From Dactylorhiza incarnata (Eukaryota; Streptophyta; Magnoliopsida; Asparagales; Orchidaceae), in contig JAWHQI010000013.1 of NCBI GenBank assembly GCA_033032865.1, forward strand, positions 7,750,001 through 7,814,000: a stretch of DNA of 64,000 nucleotides. Direction: 5' to 3'. The notes beneath the pieces are model-generated. The model was not told the origin of the DNA. It saw nothing but the letters and a program-made list of their open reading frames with translations, and made no database searches. Shown here piece after piece: positions 56,440 to 64,000 of this stretch; within the stretch, counting starts at the first letter, position 1, and the number at the start of each line of letters is the position of its first letter. A program made the position numbers and the translations under genes.

Positions 56440-57471
56440 CTAGAACAGATCTTTGAATTTTTGTTCCTTTAGGAGCTTTTCCACCAGCAAACAGAGAGCT
56501 CTGCAATTCTCGGTCGCATGACCTATCTTCTTATGATGTTCGCAGTAGAGAGCTGGATTTCTGGTTCTTGGGTTAGAGTTGATCGAAGCAGGCCTTTTAT
56601 AAAAGGGTTGCTTTTGAAGAACCTGAACTACCTCACTCATTGAGATGCCGAGGTTAGTGAAGGATTCTTGAGAATCATTGAAAAGAGGTTGATAAGGGGC
56701 TGGTAGATGTGGCTGAGGGTATTCGATTTGATGGACTGGTGTGGATGGCTGAATCGGGGCAGTCGGGGTTGGCAGTGATGACCCTTCAGGCTGGAACTGC
56801 TGATTCCCCTGACGAGGGCGGTAATGACGGGAATTCCTTCCCTTTTGATTAGGGGGCTGGAACTCTTGACGAGGTGGTTTGGATGATGGCTTGGCTGGAT
56901 AAAAACTTGCCAAACCATTCTAGATGGCTCTGCTCGTCAGATTAGAAACAAAGACAGGGTTATTGATCACCCCCTCTATGTGGCGGTTGGCAATACTAAT
57001 CAGCTCTTGATATGAGTTGGGCTCCCTGGTTGTGACCTCAAACATGAGAGGTCCCTCTTGCAGGCCGTTGATTAGAGACACCATATAGAGAGAGGGATCT
57101 ACATCCCTTATTCCGTGAATTTCATATGGAAATCGATCAATAAAGTGAGCTAAGGTCTCTCCTTCTCCCTGCTTGATCTTGAAGAGGGATGCATTGCCAC
57201 TCTTCCTCTTCTTAGAGGTTGTAAACCTCAGAAGAAGCTCATGCCTTAGGACGGCGATGCTCGGGATGGATTGGGAAGGCAACTTATAAAACCACTCACG
57301 GGCTTGCCAGTGGAAAGAAGTATTCAATAGCTTACACTTCATAGCATCAAAGAGAGTCCTCAGAGCAACAACGGACTCGAAACTTAGAAAATGGGAAATT
57401 GGGTCGTTCTCCCCCGTAAACATGGGCAGGCGAGGTTCCCTGAAGCCATTAAAAATTGACTCCCAATGCAC
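56440..57471 (-). pseudogene. Tat-A gag, main part
   Basis: 56920-57471: YKLPSQSIPSIAVLRHELLL, a Retrotrans_gag domain (LPMFTGENDPISHFLSFESV, LAHFIDRFPYEIHGIRDVDP). After a stop at 56920 comes 56440-56913: Pro/Gln-rich, then CEHHKKIGHATENC, the Tat-type zinc region, and LVEKLLKEQKFKDLF. One stop and one shift. Confidence 0.87.
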
Positions 57472-57959
57472 TCTATAAGTAAAGTGGAAGGCTCCTCCGC
57501 TTCAACAACATTGAAAGGAGCAGGAAAGGAAACAACAGGGGCTGGAGGATAGGTACAATCCTCCTGAAAATTATGGGCCTGAGCAGGAGGTCCCTGAGCT
57601 GCTGTTCTGAAGAAATCTTGGCGAGTTGCAAACATCCCAACTTGAGGTTGCACATGAGCTGTGGGTTGGGAGGTCGCTCGATCAAGAGCGTGACCGCCAG
57701 CCAAGCAGTCAGCGGTAGCGATCTGACTTGGTTTTTGAAGAAGCTTTTGAGAGATCGTGGCTAGGGTCTAACTCAAAACTTTAAATTGCTTGGCAGACTC
57801 TTGCTGAGCTTGAGCGGTCTCTCGGCGAGCTCGGGCGGCCTCTCGAAGAGCTTCCTCAACGCGAAGCTCAAAACAGCGCTCCAAATATTTTAAGGAGCTC
57901 GGATTGTTCGAGGGGCGACTGTTGGGAGAACGGTGATAACGATGCATGCAGTCTGACAT
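57472..57959 (-). pseudogene. Tat-A gag N-terminal part
   Basis: 57768-57959 begins MSDCMHRYHRSPNSRPSNNP and contains an Ala/Arg/Glu-rich helix (VEEALREAARARRETAQAQQ). A shift leads to 57473-57704, Ala/Pro/Gln-rich (GHALDRATSQPTAHVQPQVG). The Met at 57959 is the likely start. Confidence 0.75.
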
Positions 57960-58032
57960 CTCGAAAGACCATTGATTTCACCTAAACACTCTGGAACTAA
58001 AGGTCGCGTGTTCATTCTGTTGGTACAAAAAA
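57960..58032 (-). other. Tat-A leader and presumed PBS
   Basis: Short leader. Read on minus next to the LTR is TTTTTTGTACCAACAG; the primer tRNA is not clear. Confidence 0.4.
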
Positions 58033-58618
58033 TGTACATCCAAGACTCACACTAAAAGAGTAGGGAAGGAACTGCGGAGTGCAGGTTACTTAGGATGAAG
58101 AATGCCAGAGAAGAGAGATCTCTGAGGGAAACTTCTTTGATTGATCTCAAAAAAGGGATTACAGAGGGGGTCTAAAACATGTCAGGGGAGAAGTAGAAAA
58201 GCAAAAAAATTTGAGACCGCTTACACAAGTTGAAAGTTGGAGGCTCGAAGCACAAAAGTCCCTTTTCATGTACCCCTACCCCTCTATTTATAGACACGGA
58301 GGCTGCCCAAACGGGCAGATCCAAAAATTATGGGATGCCCGGGGTACAGGAGAGCCGGGGCAGAGCAAAGGGGTGCTAATAACAAAAAGGAAAGAAGAGG
58401 CCAGACCATGCGGTCTAGCAGTCTGGCAAATACTTGATCGCTTATGCCTTTGGAGAAAACAATGGAGGGAGAGCAGGCGATCTAGGCGGTCTCTCGAATC
58501 TGAGACCGCTGGAGGGGTCTTTTCTGACTGGAGAAGAGGTCGCTGGAATTCCGAGCAAACACTATTTTTGTCCGGTGTCACCGATTCACTGCTTGCTCAT
58601 GGATTCACTTGGCCCACA
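58033..58618 (-). mobile_element. Tat-A 5' LTR (boundaries estimated)
   Basis: About 586 bp, from TGTACATCC to TTGGCCCACA on the plus strand, TG...CA. It holds a TATA box (CTATAAATAGAGG on minus at 58281-58293) and GAGACCGC motifs (58205, 58478-58510). No sister LTR is in the window, so the ends are inferred from TG/CA and the gag start. Confidence 0.5.
58281..58293 (-). promoter_or_regulatory. TATA box of Tat-A LTR
   Basis: CTATAAATAGAGG on the minus strand, a good plant TATA match. Confidence 0.7.
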
Positions 58619-59597
58619 TAATGCCTATTTCTATGACATTTTCTTATGAACCATTGTCGCACTTGGTGTAAGACTTTTACTATATATTTAGCCAAGCTTC
58701 CTAACCTTTGTGACCCTTATTGTTAATGTGGCTTGTATACTGTTGATTTACAGTTTATTTCTGGAGTTGGTAACTCCTTATCCTTGATCTTGGTGATCTT
58801 TTTTTTTTGAGCTGCCTTTTTGCGCCGCCTTTTTTCGCCTTTTTGCTGAGGCATTCTTTTCTGGTGAATGCTTCAGGTTCGGACCGGTAGCTGTGCAGGT
58901 TGATCATGTTGTTCTTCCAGATCTTGGATTGTGTTTTTCCTTTCTCCTCCTTGCTGAGGTTTTGTCAGCTGTGACTTTCTTTTACTATTTGGCCTATTTT
59001 TTTGTATACTTTAACATCTTTGTGGGTTCGTGTCAGATTGTTGACGTCCATTGTTGTTTCTTTGTGTGGATTGTTTACTTGCAGTGCCTGCTACTAATTC
59101 CTTTTTTGCTACTGATGCATTGCTCTCTGGGAAGGTTTTATGCTAGGATGCATATTAGATATTTTAAGTATTCAATTTGTATATTCTTATTCATGGCATG
59201 ATTTAAATCAAATGTCACCCTACTTTGAAGATCGTAAAAAAGGTTCTTTTCTTACTTTATAATAAATGCAGAGTTTTGCATATTATTAGCTATACGATTT
59301 GGTCTTCATGCTCATATTGGGTAAATCATATCAAACTTCATACTTTCTTTTCTGCAGTGTAATTATAGCTTCTACTCATGGACTGTATGATTCATTGGAC
59401 CGAGGGACACAGTGTAAGCCTTAAAATTGTAAATTATGTCTTTTAACACAACTTTTGTACAAATGAATGTCTTTTATGAAAGCAAACATAGAATTAAAGT
59501 TTCCTGAGCGTCTATAGTTGTCTCCGACATGATGTGGGATCACAATGCGTATTCTCCTTGCTCTAATAATATATTTATATATTGGGAAAATGCAGGT
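58619..59597 (+). other. Unassigned, non-element-like sequence with an exon-like stretch
   Basis: No transposon similarity found. The composition is T-rich with plant intron-like tracts. A 55-60 bp stretch at 59358-59414 is preceded by TTTTCTGCAG and followed by GTGTAAG/GTAAGCC, and reads VIIASTHGLYDSLDRGTQC. It may be a relict or fragment of a host gene, or chance. No longer ORF supports a gene. Confidence 0.4.
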
Positions 59598-60189
59598 TGT
59601 GACACATGTTCTCAGCTTTCTCCTTATATTGCTGGAAGAATTGGAAGGCTTGTGACTTGTTTTCTAAGTGATAAATCCACATGTATCGGCAAAAATCATC
59701 CATAGTAAGGAGGTAATACATTTTTCCTCCTAGTGATGGTACTGATGTCTATCCCCACAGATCGATGTATAGTAGTTCAAGTGGCACTTTAGCTCTTCTT
59801 AGTGGCTTGTGTGGAAAACGTAGTCGGTATGACTTTCCCTTTGCGCAGGCTGTGCAATTGTGTGCTTGTGTTTGAAAGTGGGGAAGCCCATCCACAAGAT
59901 TTTTGTATTGTCTTTGTTGGAGAGAGGTGTAATTCGTGCCCAAGCCGATGATGCCATAAATATGCACAGGTAAAGGAGCAACCCTGAATACAGGAGAGGG
60001 ATGTCATCCCGGCTTGAGGCAAATAGTGAATATATTACTTGTTGGGTCCAGCTTTCCTTCACTTAACCCGTAGCGCCTTTCCGTTGATATAAAGATCAAG
60101 TTGCGCCTTCACCAACAGTCATGGCTTTTGGTGCAGTTGGTTGCGTTGGGTCCTCTCAAGTGGTATCAGAGATAGGTTGCGGGTTCGAG

Positions 60190-60221
<32 letters not shown>

Positions 60222-60521
60222 CGCTGATTAAATCCCAAAGTTTCTCTACCTGTGTGGGTCCCGGCGGGTCAGGCGGTCGCAGCCATATGTCAAGCCACCT
60301 CTGAGCCATGTGGAGCAACTCTGAGCTTGCGGGTCGTGCTGGATGCTGGGGGGGGGGGATTGTTGGGTCCAGCTTTCCTTCACTTGACCCGTAGCGCCTT
60401 TCCTACTTACTTAAAAGAAAAAAGTAGTGCCTTTCCTAACAGTCCGGGCTTTTGGGATAGTTGGTTGCGCTTGATCCTACATTACTCTTATTCATTATTG
60501 CTGAGGTTTTAATGTGGCTTC
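59598..60521 (-). pseudogene. Copia pre-integrase/integrase fragment, split by the TRIM
   Basis: Minus strand 59598-60039 contains an LWHHRLGH-type pre-integrase region (broken frame), CTACAKGKSYRLRFPHKPLR, VPLELLYIDLWG and SLGGKMYYLLTMDDFCRYMW. The first catalytic Asp lies in YIDLWG. It stops at about 59598 with no rest of pol. The part right of the TRIM (60487-60521) is too short to assign. It is a copia lineage other than the Sireviruses above. Confidence 0.75.
60040..60481 (+). mobile_element. TRIM-G: terminal-repeat retrotransposon in miniature
   Basis: 442 bp with direct terminal repeats 60040-60158 (119 bp) and 60361-60481 (121 bp), iMet PBS TGGTATCAGAG at 60161-60171, PPT GGGGGGGGGGGAT at 60348-60360, and TSD TTACT at 60035-60039 and 60482-60486. 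No coding capacity; it depends on proteins from autonomous elements. A B-box-like GGTTCGAGACC near 60182 and a 29-G run (60193-60221) lie just after the PBS. Confidence 0.92.
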
Positions 60522-60818
60522 TGAAAGTGCACAGAGTGCCTCTAGGAATCCTCTAGAGGGGGTGAATAGAGATTTAAAAAATATTCCTATTCTAGTTGTG
60601 CAAATACAATAAACCCAAGTTATATGCTTTACCAAGATATATCCCAGAATAAAATAGCTGCAGTTAGGTAATAAAATAAAAGACAGAAAATGAAATCTAA
60701 TCTATGAGGGACAACACAGAAAAGCAATCCAGAAGACACACATAATTTTTTATATAGGTTCCCAAAAATGTGGGTACTCCCCTCTTCTACCACCTGGTAG
60801 GGATGCACCACTGTGCCT

Positions 60819-60963
60819 GAGTCTTTTAATAAGGAGACTCTTAGAACCACTGATCTTTTGACAAGGAGATCATGAACCACCAGATCTTTTGATAAGGAGA
60901 TCTTGAACCACCAGATCTTTTGAAAAGAAGATCTTGAACCACTGAATCCTTTGAATAGGGATT
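60819..60963. repeat. Five tandem hairpins with covarying stems (Sire-H leader)
   Basis: Stems: GAGTCT 60819/AGACTC 60835; TGATCT 60851/AGATCA 60867; AGATCT 60882/AGATCT 60898; AGATCT 60913/AGATCT 60929; AATCC 60945/GGATT 60959. Period 31-32 bp, near-constant loop TTTTGATAAGG, constant spacer TTGAACCAC. Confidence 0.8.
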
Positions 60964-61629
60964 AATAAAACTCTTTTACAGTTGGAAGAATGAAGGAGAA
61001 AGACGGAGGGAGAGGAAAGATTCAAAAATCTGTCTTTCAGATTTCCATAACAGCAATCCTAAGCTGTTGTTTGAGTGCTCTTCAGGATCTGTATATGATT
61101 AACCCTAGCTTTTGATAGTGATGATTGCTAGGGTTGTTATGCTTTTGATCCTTCTGCTTCCTGCTCTTGAAATAGAACTGCTGCTATATTTTTTTGATGA
61201 AGAAGCATCAACTGTTTACACTGAGCAGAGTATATCCTTTTCCTTTTTCTTTCTTTCCTGTATGCTGTCTATTAGGGTTCCTGAGAGAGGAAGAAGAGCA
61301 GTCCTCAATAGAACAATATGGTTGATTATGATAAGTGCCTTGCTTTTCTCTTTCTCCTGTTGCCTTTTATTGCCCCTCTATTGAATTTGAATTTGTTTCC
61401 CTTTCAAGTAAGTCTTGAAAGGGTATATTTGTCTGGACAATAAATCCTTCCTTCCTTCTTTAATTCCTGACCCGTCCACCAACACTAATCTTGTTTCCAA
61501 GAAAGCTTTTTGTCTTCTTTAATCCTTCTTTCTATTTCAGGAAATTAATGTGCCGTTGGAGAACGGTCTTGAGAGAGGTGGGCCAAGAGAAAAGAACCAA
61601 AATGACAGCTGAAAAGGTTTCCCTTTTCA

Positions 61630-62060
61630 GACTGTATTCGACGTAACGTCGAGTTCTCTTGTTCTCTTATCGACCCACCTTCGAGTTTTTGTAGAAGCAG
61701 CTTTGAATTCATCCTCGCTCTGATTGAACTCTACAAGTCGACGTTGCGTCGATGCCCAATCGACGTAACCATCGAGTTGATGGATTGGCTTTGAAATTCA
61801 TTATCTACGTCGAGATGAAGTCGACGTTGCGTTGACTTTGAATGTCTTCGACAATACTTCCTTCTGCTCTGAGTTGAAGTAAAGCTGCGTTGACTTCTCA
61901 GAATACTTTGACTTTATCCATGGCCTCTACGTCGATATCTATTCGATGTGACGTCGACTTGAATTACTTCAATAGAAGGGTGAACCACTTGGACTTCTAG
62001 TAAGAGTAGCGTCGACAATAATTCGAAGTTGCGTCGAATTCTATTCGACGCAAATATTAA
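61630..62060. repeat. U3 array of TTCGACGTAACGTCGA motifs (Sire-H)
   Basis: Dispersed units such as ATTCGACGTAACGTCGAG, AGTCGACGTTGCGTCGATG and ATTCGACGCAAA over 430 bp. The same motif is in Solo-F. Confidence 0.85.
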
Positions 62061-62235
62061 CTTTGTCCAAATTATGCTTCTCATGATATGGTCTTGACAC
62101 CCAAGGTTGAGTGTAACATCATAAGACATTTAATGACCTGATTACCCTCACTATACAATGGGTAATTCAATCCTAAGAGATAACATCACATTGTAGGTAA
62201 TTTGTTAAGTTAAATCAAAGTGGGTTTTTCCAACA

Positions 62236-62250
62236 ATCTCCCCCTATTTA
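62236..62250 (-). other. Polypurine tract of Sire-H
   Basis: Minus strand AAATAGGGGGAGAT against TGTTGG. Further GGGGGAG(C/A) copies lie at about 62590, 62755, 62865, 62935 and 62955. Confidence 0.88.
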
Positions 62251-63079
62251 CCTTAACAAATTTTACAATTTGAATAAAGTGATTTTACTTATTTTTTTGC
62301 ATAAGTTAACATAAATGCATACAAGACATCTAGGACATAAGAAATGAAGTACATACAAGACAACATTGGTATATAAGAAAGTAACATATTGTTTTTCACA
62401 GACCATTTCATTCTAATGTCAAGAAGTATGTAGATATCCAAAGCTATTTTTCAGGAAGAATAGATTCTTATAGAGTACCTGAGCCTCATTGCTCCTTCTC
62501 AGGAGCTTCATTTTCTTGAAAATACTTTTGAGGAAACTTTCCTTGGGGCAATCTGCAAGGGTTCATCATTTTCTTCAGTAGTGTCTTTGGGAAGCTCCCC
62601 CTGACTTTGTGCATTTACTTTAGCTTCCTAGGCAGCTTCCTCAGCTATCTGAGCTACTTCATCCAATAGATCTTTATTCTGAATCTCATCCTGAGCTACT
62701 GCTGTGCTTACAACTGCCATTTCTTCTTCTAAGTTCCTTTCAACATTTGGGGCAAGCTCCCCCTACTTATCTGCATCTGTTTGCTCAACATTCATTATTT
62801 CTGGGGGCTCCCCTCATATGTCAGAAACTGAATGACATCTGCCATCTCTTTGTCAATTATCTCCCCCTGAGCCAATGGGAGCACATCTTGATCTGCTTCA
62901 TTTTTCTCTTCCTCATTCTACTTTTCTGGAGGCTCCCCCTGAACTGTTGGGAGCTCCCCCTGAATTTGTGCGCCCTGAAATGTGTTCACTTTATTAAGAG
63001 CAGGCTCATTATCCACATCCCCTTTATCCTGTCCACTCATAACAGGAACAGGTCTTTCTTTCTCTAATATGTTCTCCCC
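62251..63079 (-). pseudogene. Sire-H post-pol ORF remnant with PPT-like repeats
   Basis: Minus strand reads KVNTFQGAQIQGELPTVQGE and QDVLPLAQGEIIDKEMADVI, acid- and Gln-rich with QGE repeats that are the coding form of the CTCCCCCTG repeats. It resembles the acidic linker of ORF3 in Sire-A, but no domain is recognisable. Cut at 63080 by an LTR. Confidence 0.55.
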
Positions 63080-63688
63080 TGATGAGTAGTTTTTGTACTC
63101 ATCTTTTAGTATAATTTTAATATAGTTTTAATATGAATTTATTCAATTTATTTGCATTTTCTTATTTGATCTGTTCCCTTTTAATTTTATAATCTAACTT
63201 AGACTTATCTTATGTTTTCAGTTTTTCTGGATATTTTGAGCAAAATTCCCAAGTACACGCCCATGGTCACGGGCGTGACCCATAGGCGTGTAACCTACGA
63301 TGTGTTCTAGACCCGATTTCGCCACCCCGGGATCATTCCGTGAAGATTCGCCAAGTACACTCCCCAGGTCACGGGCGTGACCAAGGGCGTGACATCCAAG
63401 TCATGGTCGGGACCCCGCCACCAGCTGCCATCACGCCTGCCACGTCATTTAAAGTTACACGCCCCAGGTCACGGGCGTGACCAGGGGGCGTGACATCCAG
63501 GTCAAGGGCATGACTCGCCCTGCGCTCCTTCCCACCGAAGATTCCCGCCAGAAGCCAGATTTTAAGATTACACGCCCCAGGTCACGGGCGTGACCTAGGG
63601 CGTGACACGGCTGAAACGCTCGCATTTACTCAAGAAGGAGCCCTCTCCGCTGCTACTTCGATCACGCCTCTTACACGCCCTTGGTCAC
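63080..63688 (+). mobile_element. LTR-I: gypsy-type LTR start, cut by LTR-J
   Basis: Starts TGATGAGTAGTTTTTGTACTCATC after TCCCC, with an 8-bp perfect inverted repeat (63081-63088 and 63096-63103). From 63250 it carries an array of CACGCCC/GGTCACGGGCGTGAC units. The TGATGAGT start resembles Athila LTRs. The rest lies beyond the window because LTR-J inserted at 63689. Confidence 0.65.
63250..63688. repeat. Array of CACGCCCxxGGTCACGGGCGTGAC motifs (LTR-I)
   Basis: Six or more palindromic units, e.g. at 63262, 63358, 63455, 63570 and 63671, with CACGCC and GGCGTG arms. Confidence 0.85.
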
Positions 63689-64000
63689 TGATGAGTCCAG
63701 TTTATATAGTGATTTCTGGACTCATCTGGGCTAGTTTTCATGCACTTGCACTTCACTTTAGGCCTATTTTCAATTCTATTTGATCACATTGCCCATTTCA
63801 TTGCTTAGTGCACATTTATGCCCCATCTTGGTGTGATTTCATGTATTTCTGTGGTCTAGTATATTTTCATGCAGGTCCAAGGGTTGTGCGACACTCGGGA
63901 TGGGTCCTGGGGGATTTTCGGTCGAAAAAGCCTCTGATCGTGCGTTTTCCTTCTCGCATGACCAGGGGAACGACCACTGGTCGTGCGTTAATTCCCTTCC
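63689..64000 (+). mobile_element. LTR-J: Athila-like LTR start, running off the window
   Basis: Starts TGATGAGTCCAGTTTATATAG with an 11-bp perfect inverted repeat GATGAGTCCAG (63690-63700)/CTGGACTCATC (63716-63726). It aligns with the LTR starts of Ath-1 and Ath-E (GGGCTAGTTTTCATGC). The last bases contain GATCGTGCG and ACGACCACTGGTCGTGCG, the start of a U3 array. Expected TSD GTCAC at 63684-63688 cannot be checked. Confidence 0.75.

Larger units (their letters stand above)
2315..58618 (-). mobile_element. Tat-A: Tat-lineage Ty3/gypsy element, the nest into which others inserted
   Basis: Parts read right to left: LTR (about 58033-58618), gag (56440-57959), protease (55945-56388), RT (54945-55796 and 47215-47486), RNase H (46648-47214), second archaeal-type RNase H (45979-46578), integrase (44926-45978), then an oppositely oriented extra ORF (41822-43100 plus 2315-2618). 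The double RNase H and the antisense ORF between integrase and 3' LTR are Tat hallmarks. The left LTR is missing from the window, being cut at 2315 by Ath-1. Stops and frameshifts in every domain show this is the oldest layer. Confidence 0.8.
60522..62235 (-). mobile_element. Sire-H 3' LTR (Sirevirus)
   Basis: 1714 bp from TGAAAGTGCAC to TTTTTCCAACA on the plus strand. The PPT at 62236 shows this is the 3' LTR of a minus-strand element. Five leader hairpins at 60819-60963 and a U3 CGACGTAA/CGTCGA array at 61630-62060. A TSD of GCTTC (60517-60521) is expected but the other end lies outside. Confidence 0.88.

Noticed and set aside
60161..60191. tRNA gene candidate (TGGTATCAGAG... GGTTCGAGACC)
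   Set aside because: TGGTATCAGAG is a primer-binding site next to an LTR; there is no A box, no cloverleaf and no acceptor stem. Only a B-box-like string remains.
61112..61384. 90-codon hydrophobic ORF on the plus strand
   Set aside because: It is inside the Sire-H LTR between the leader repeats and U3; hydrophobic, T-rich chance ORF.

Overview
This 64 kb window is plant nuclear DNA built almost entirely from nested LTR retrotransposons. The evidence is plant-type Ty1/copia (Sirevirus-like) and Ty3/gypsy (Athila, Tat and chromovirus) proteins, primer-binding sites (PBS) matching initiator-Met and Asp tRNAs, 1.2-2.0 kb LTRs, and 5-bp target-site duplications (TSDs) that can be read directly. 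The species cannot be named. No intact host gene was found; only 58619-59597 looks like ordinary non-element DNA, with one exon-like stretch.

Layout. The oldest layer is a minus-strand Tat-lineage gypsy element (Tat-A, about 2315-58618): right LTR, gag, protease, RT, two RNase H domains, integrase, then an antisense (+ strand) spliced extra ORF. Its left end is cut by an Athila element (Ath-1, 1-2314) that runs off the window. Sire-A, a minus-strand Sirevirus (2619-41816, TSD ATGTC), lies in the antisense ORF. Inside Sire-A are Sire-B (6118-24396, TSD TGGTG) and a chromovirus, Chr-D (30420-39330, TSD TGACA). Inside one LTR of Sire-B is Cop-C (15532-24024, + strand, TSD GTCTG), which has gag but no pol. 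The RT of Tat-A is split by Ath-E, a pol-less Athila-type element (47492-54939, TSD CCTTT), which itself holds a Sirevirus solo LTR, Solo-F (49291-50602, TSD CGTGA).

The right end carries a decayed copia integrase fragment split by a 442-bp TRIM (60040-60481, TSD TTACT), the 3' part of another Sirevirus (Sire-H, LTR 60522-62235), and two nested gypsy-type LTR starts (63080 and 63689) running to the window edge.

Biology. Chr-D is the only element with near-complete ORFs; its gag and pol appear to be joined by removal of an 83-nt intron. Nearly every family carries, mostly upstream of its TATA box, an array of short palindromes with a family-specific sequence. Sire-A repeats its array inside the element, in front of a TATA box and its third ORF, which looks like an internal promoter. 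The Sirevirus LTRs also carry tandem mini-hairpins in the transcribed leader, with compensatory changes in the stems. Cop-C and Ath-E lack pol and would depend on related autonomous elements.
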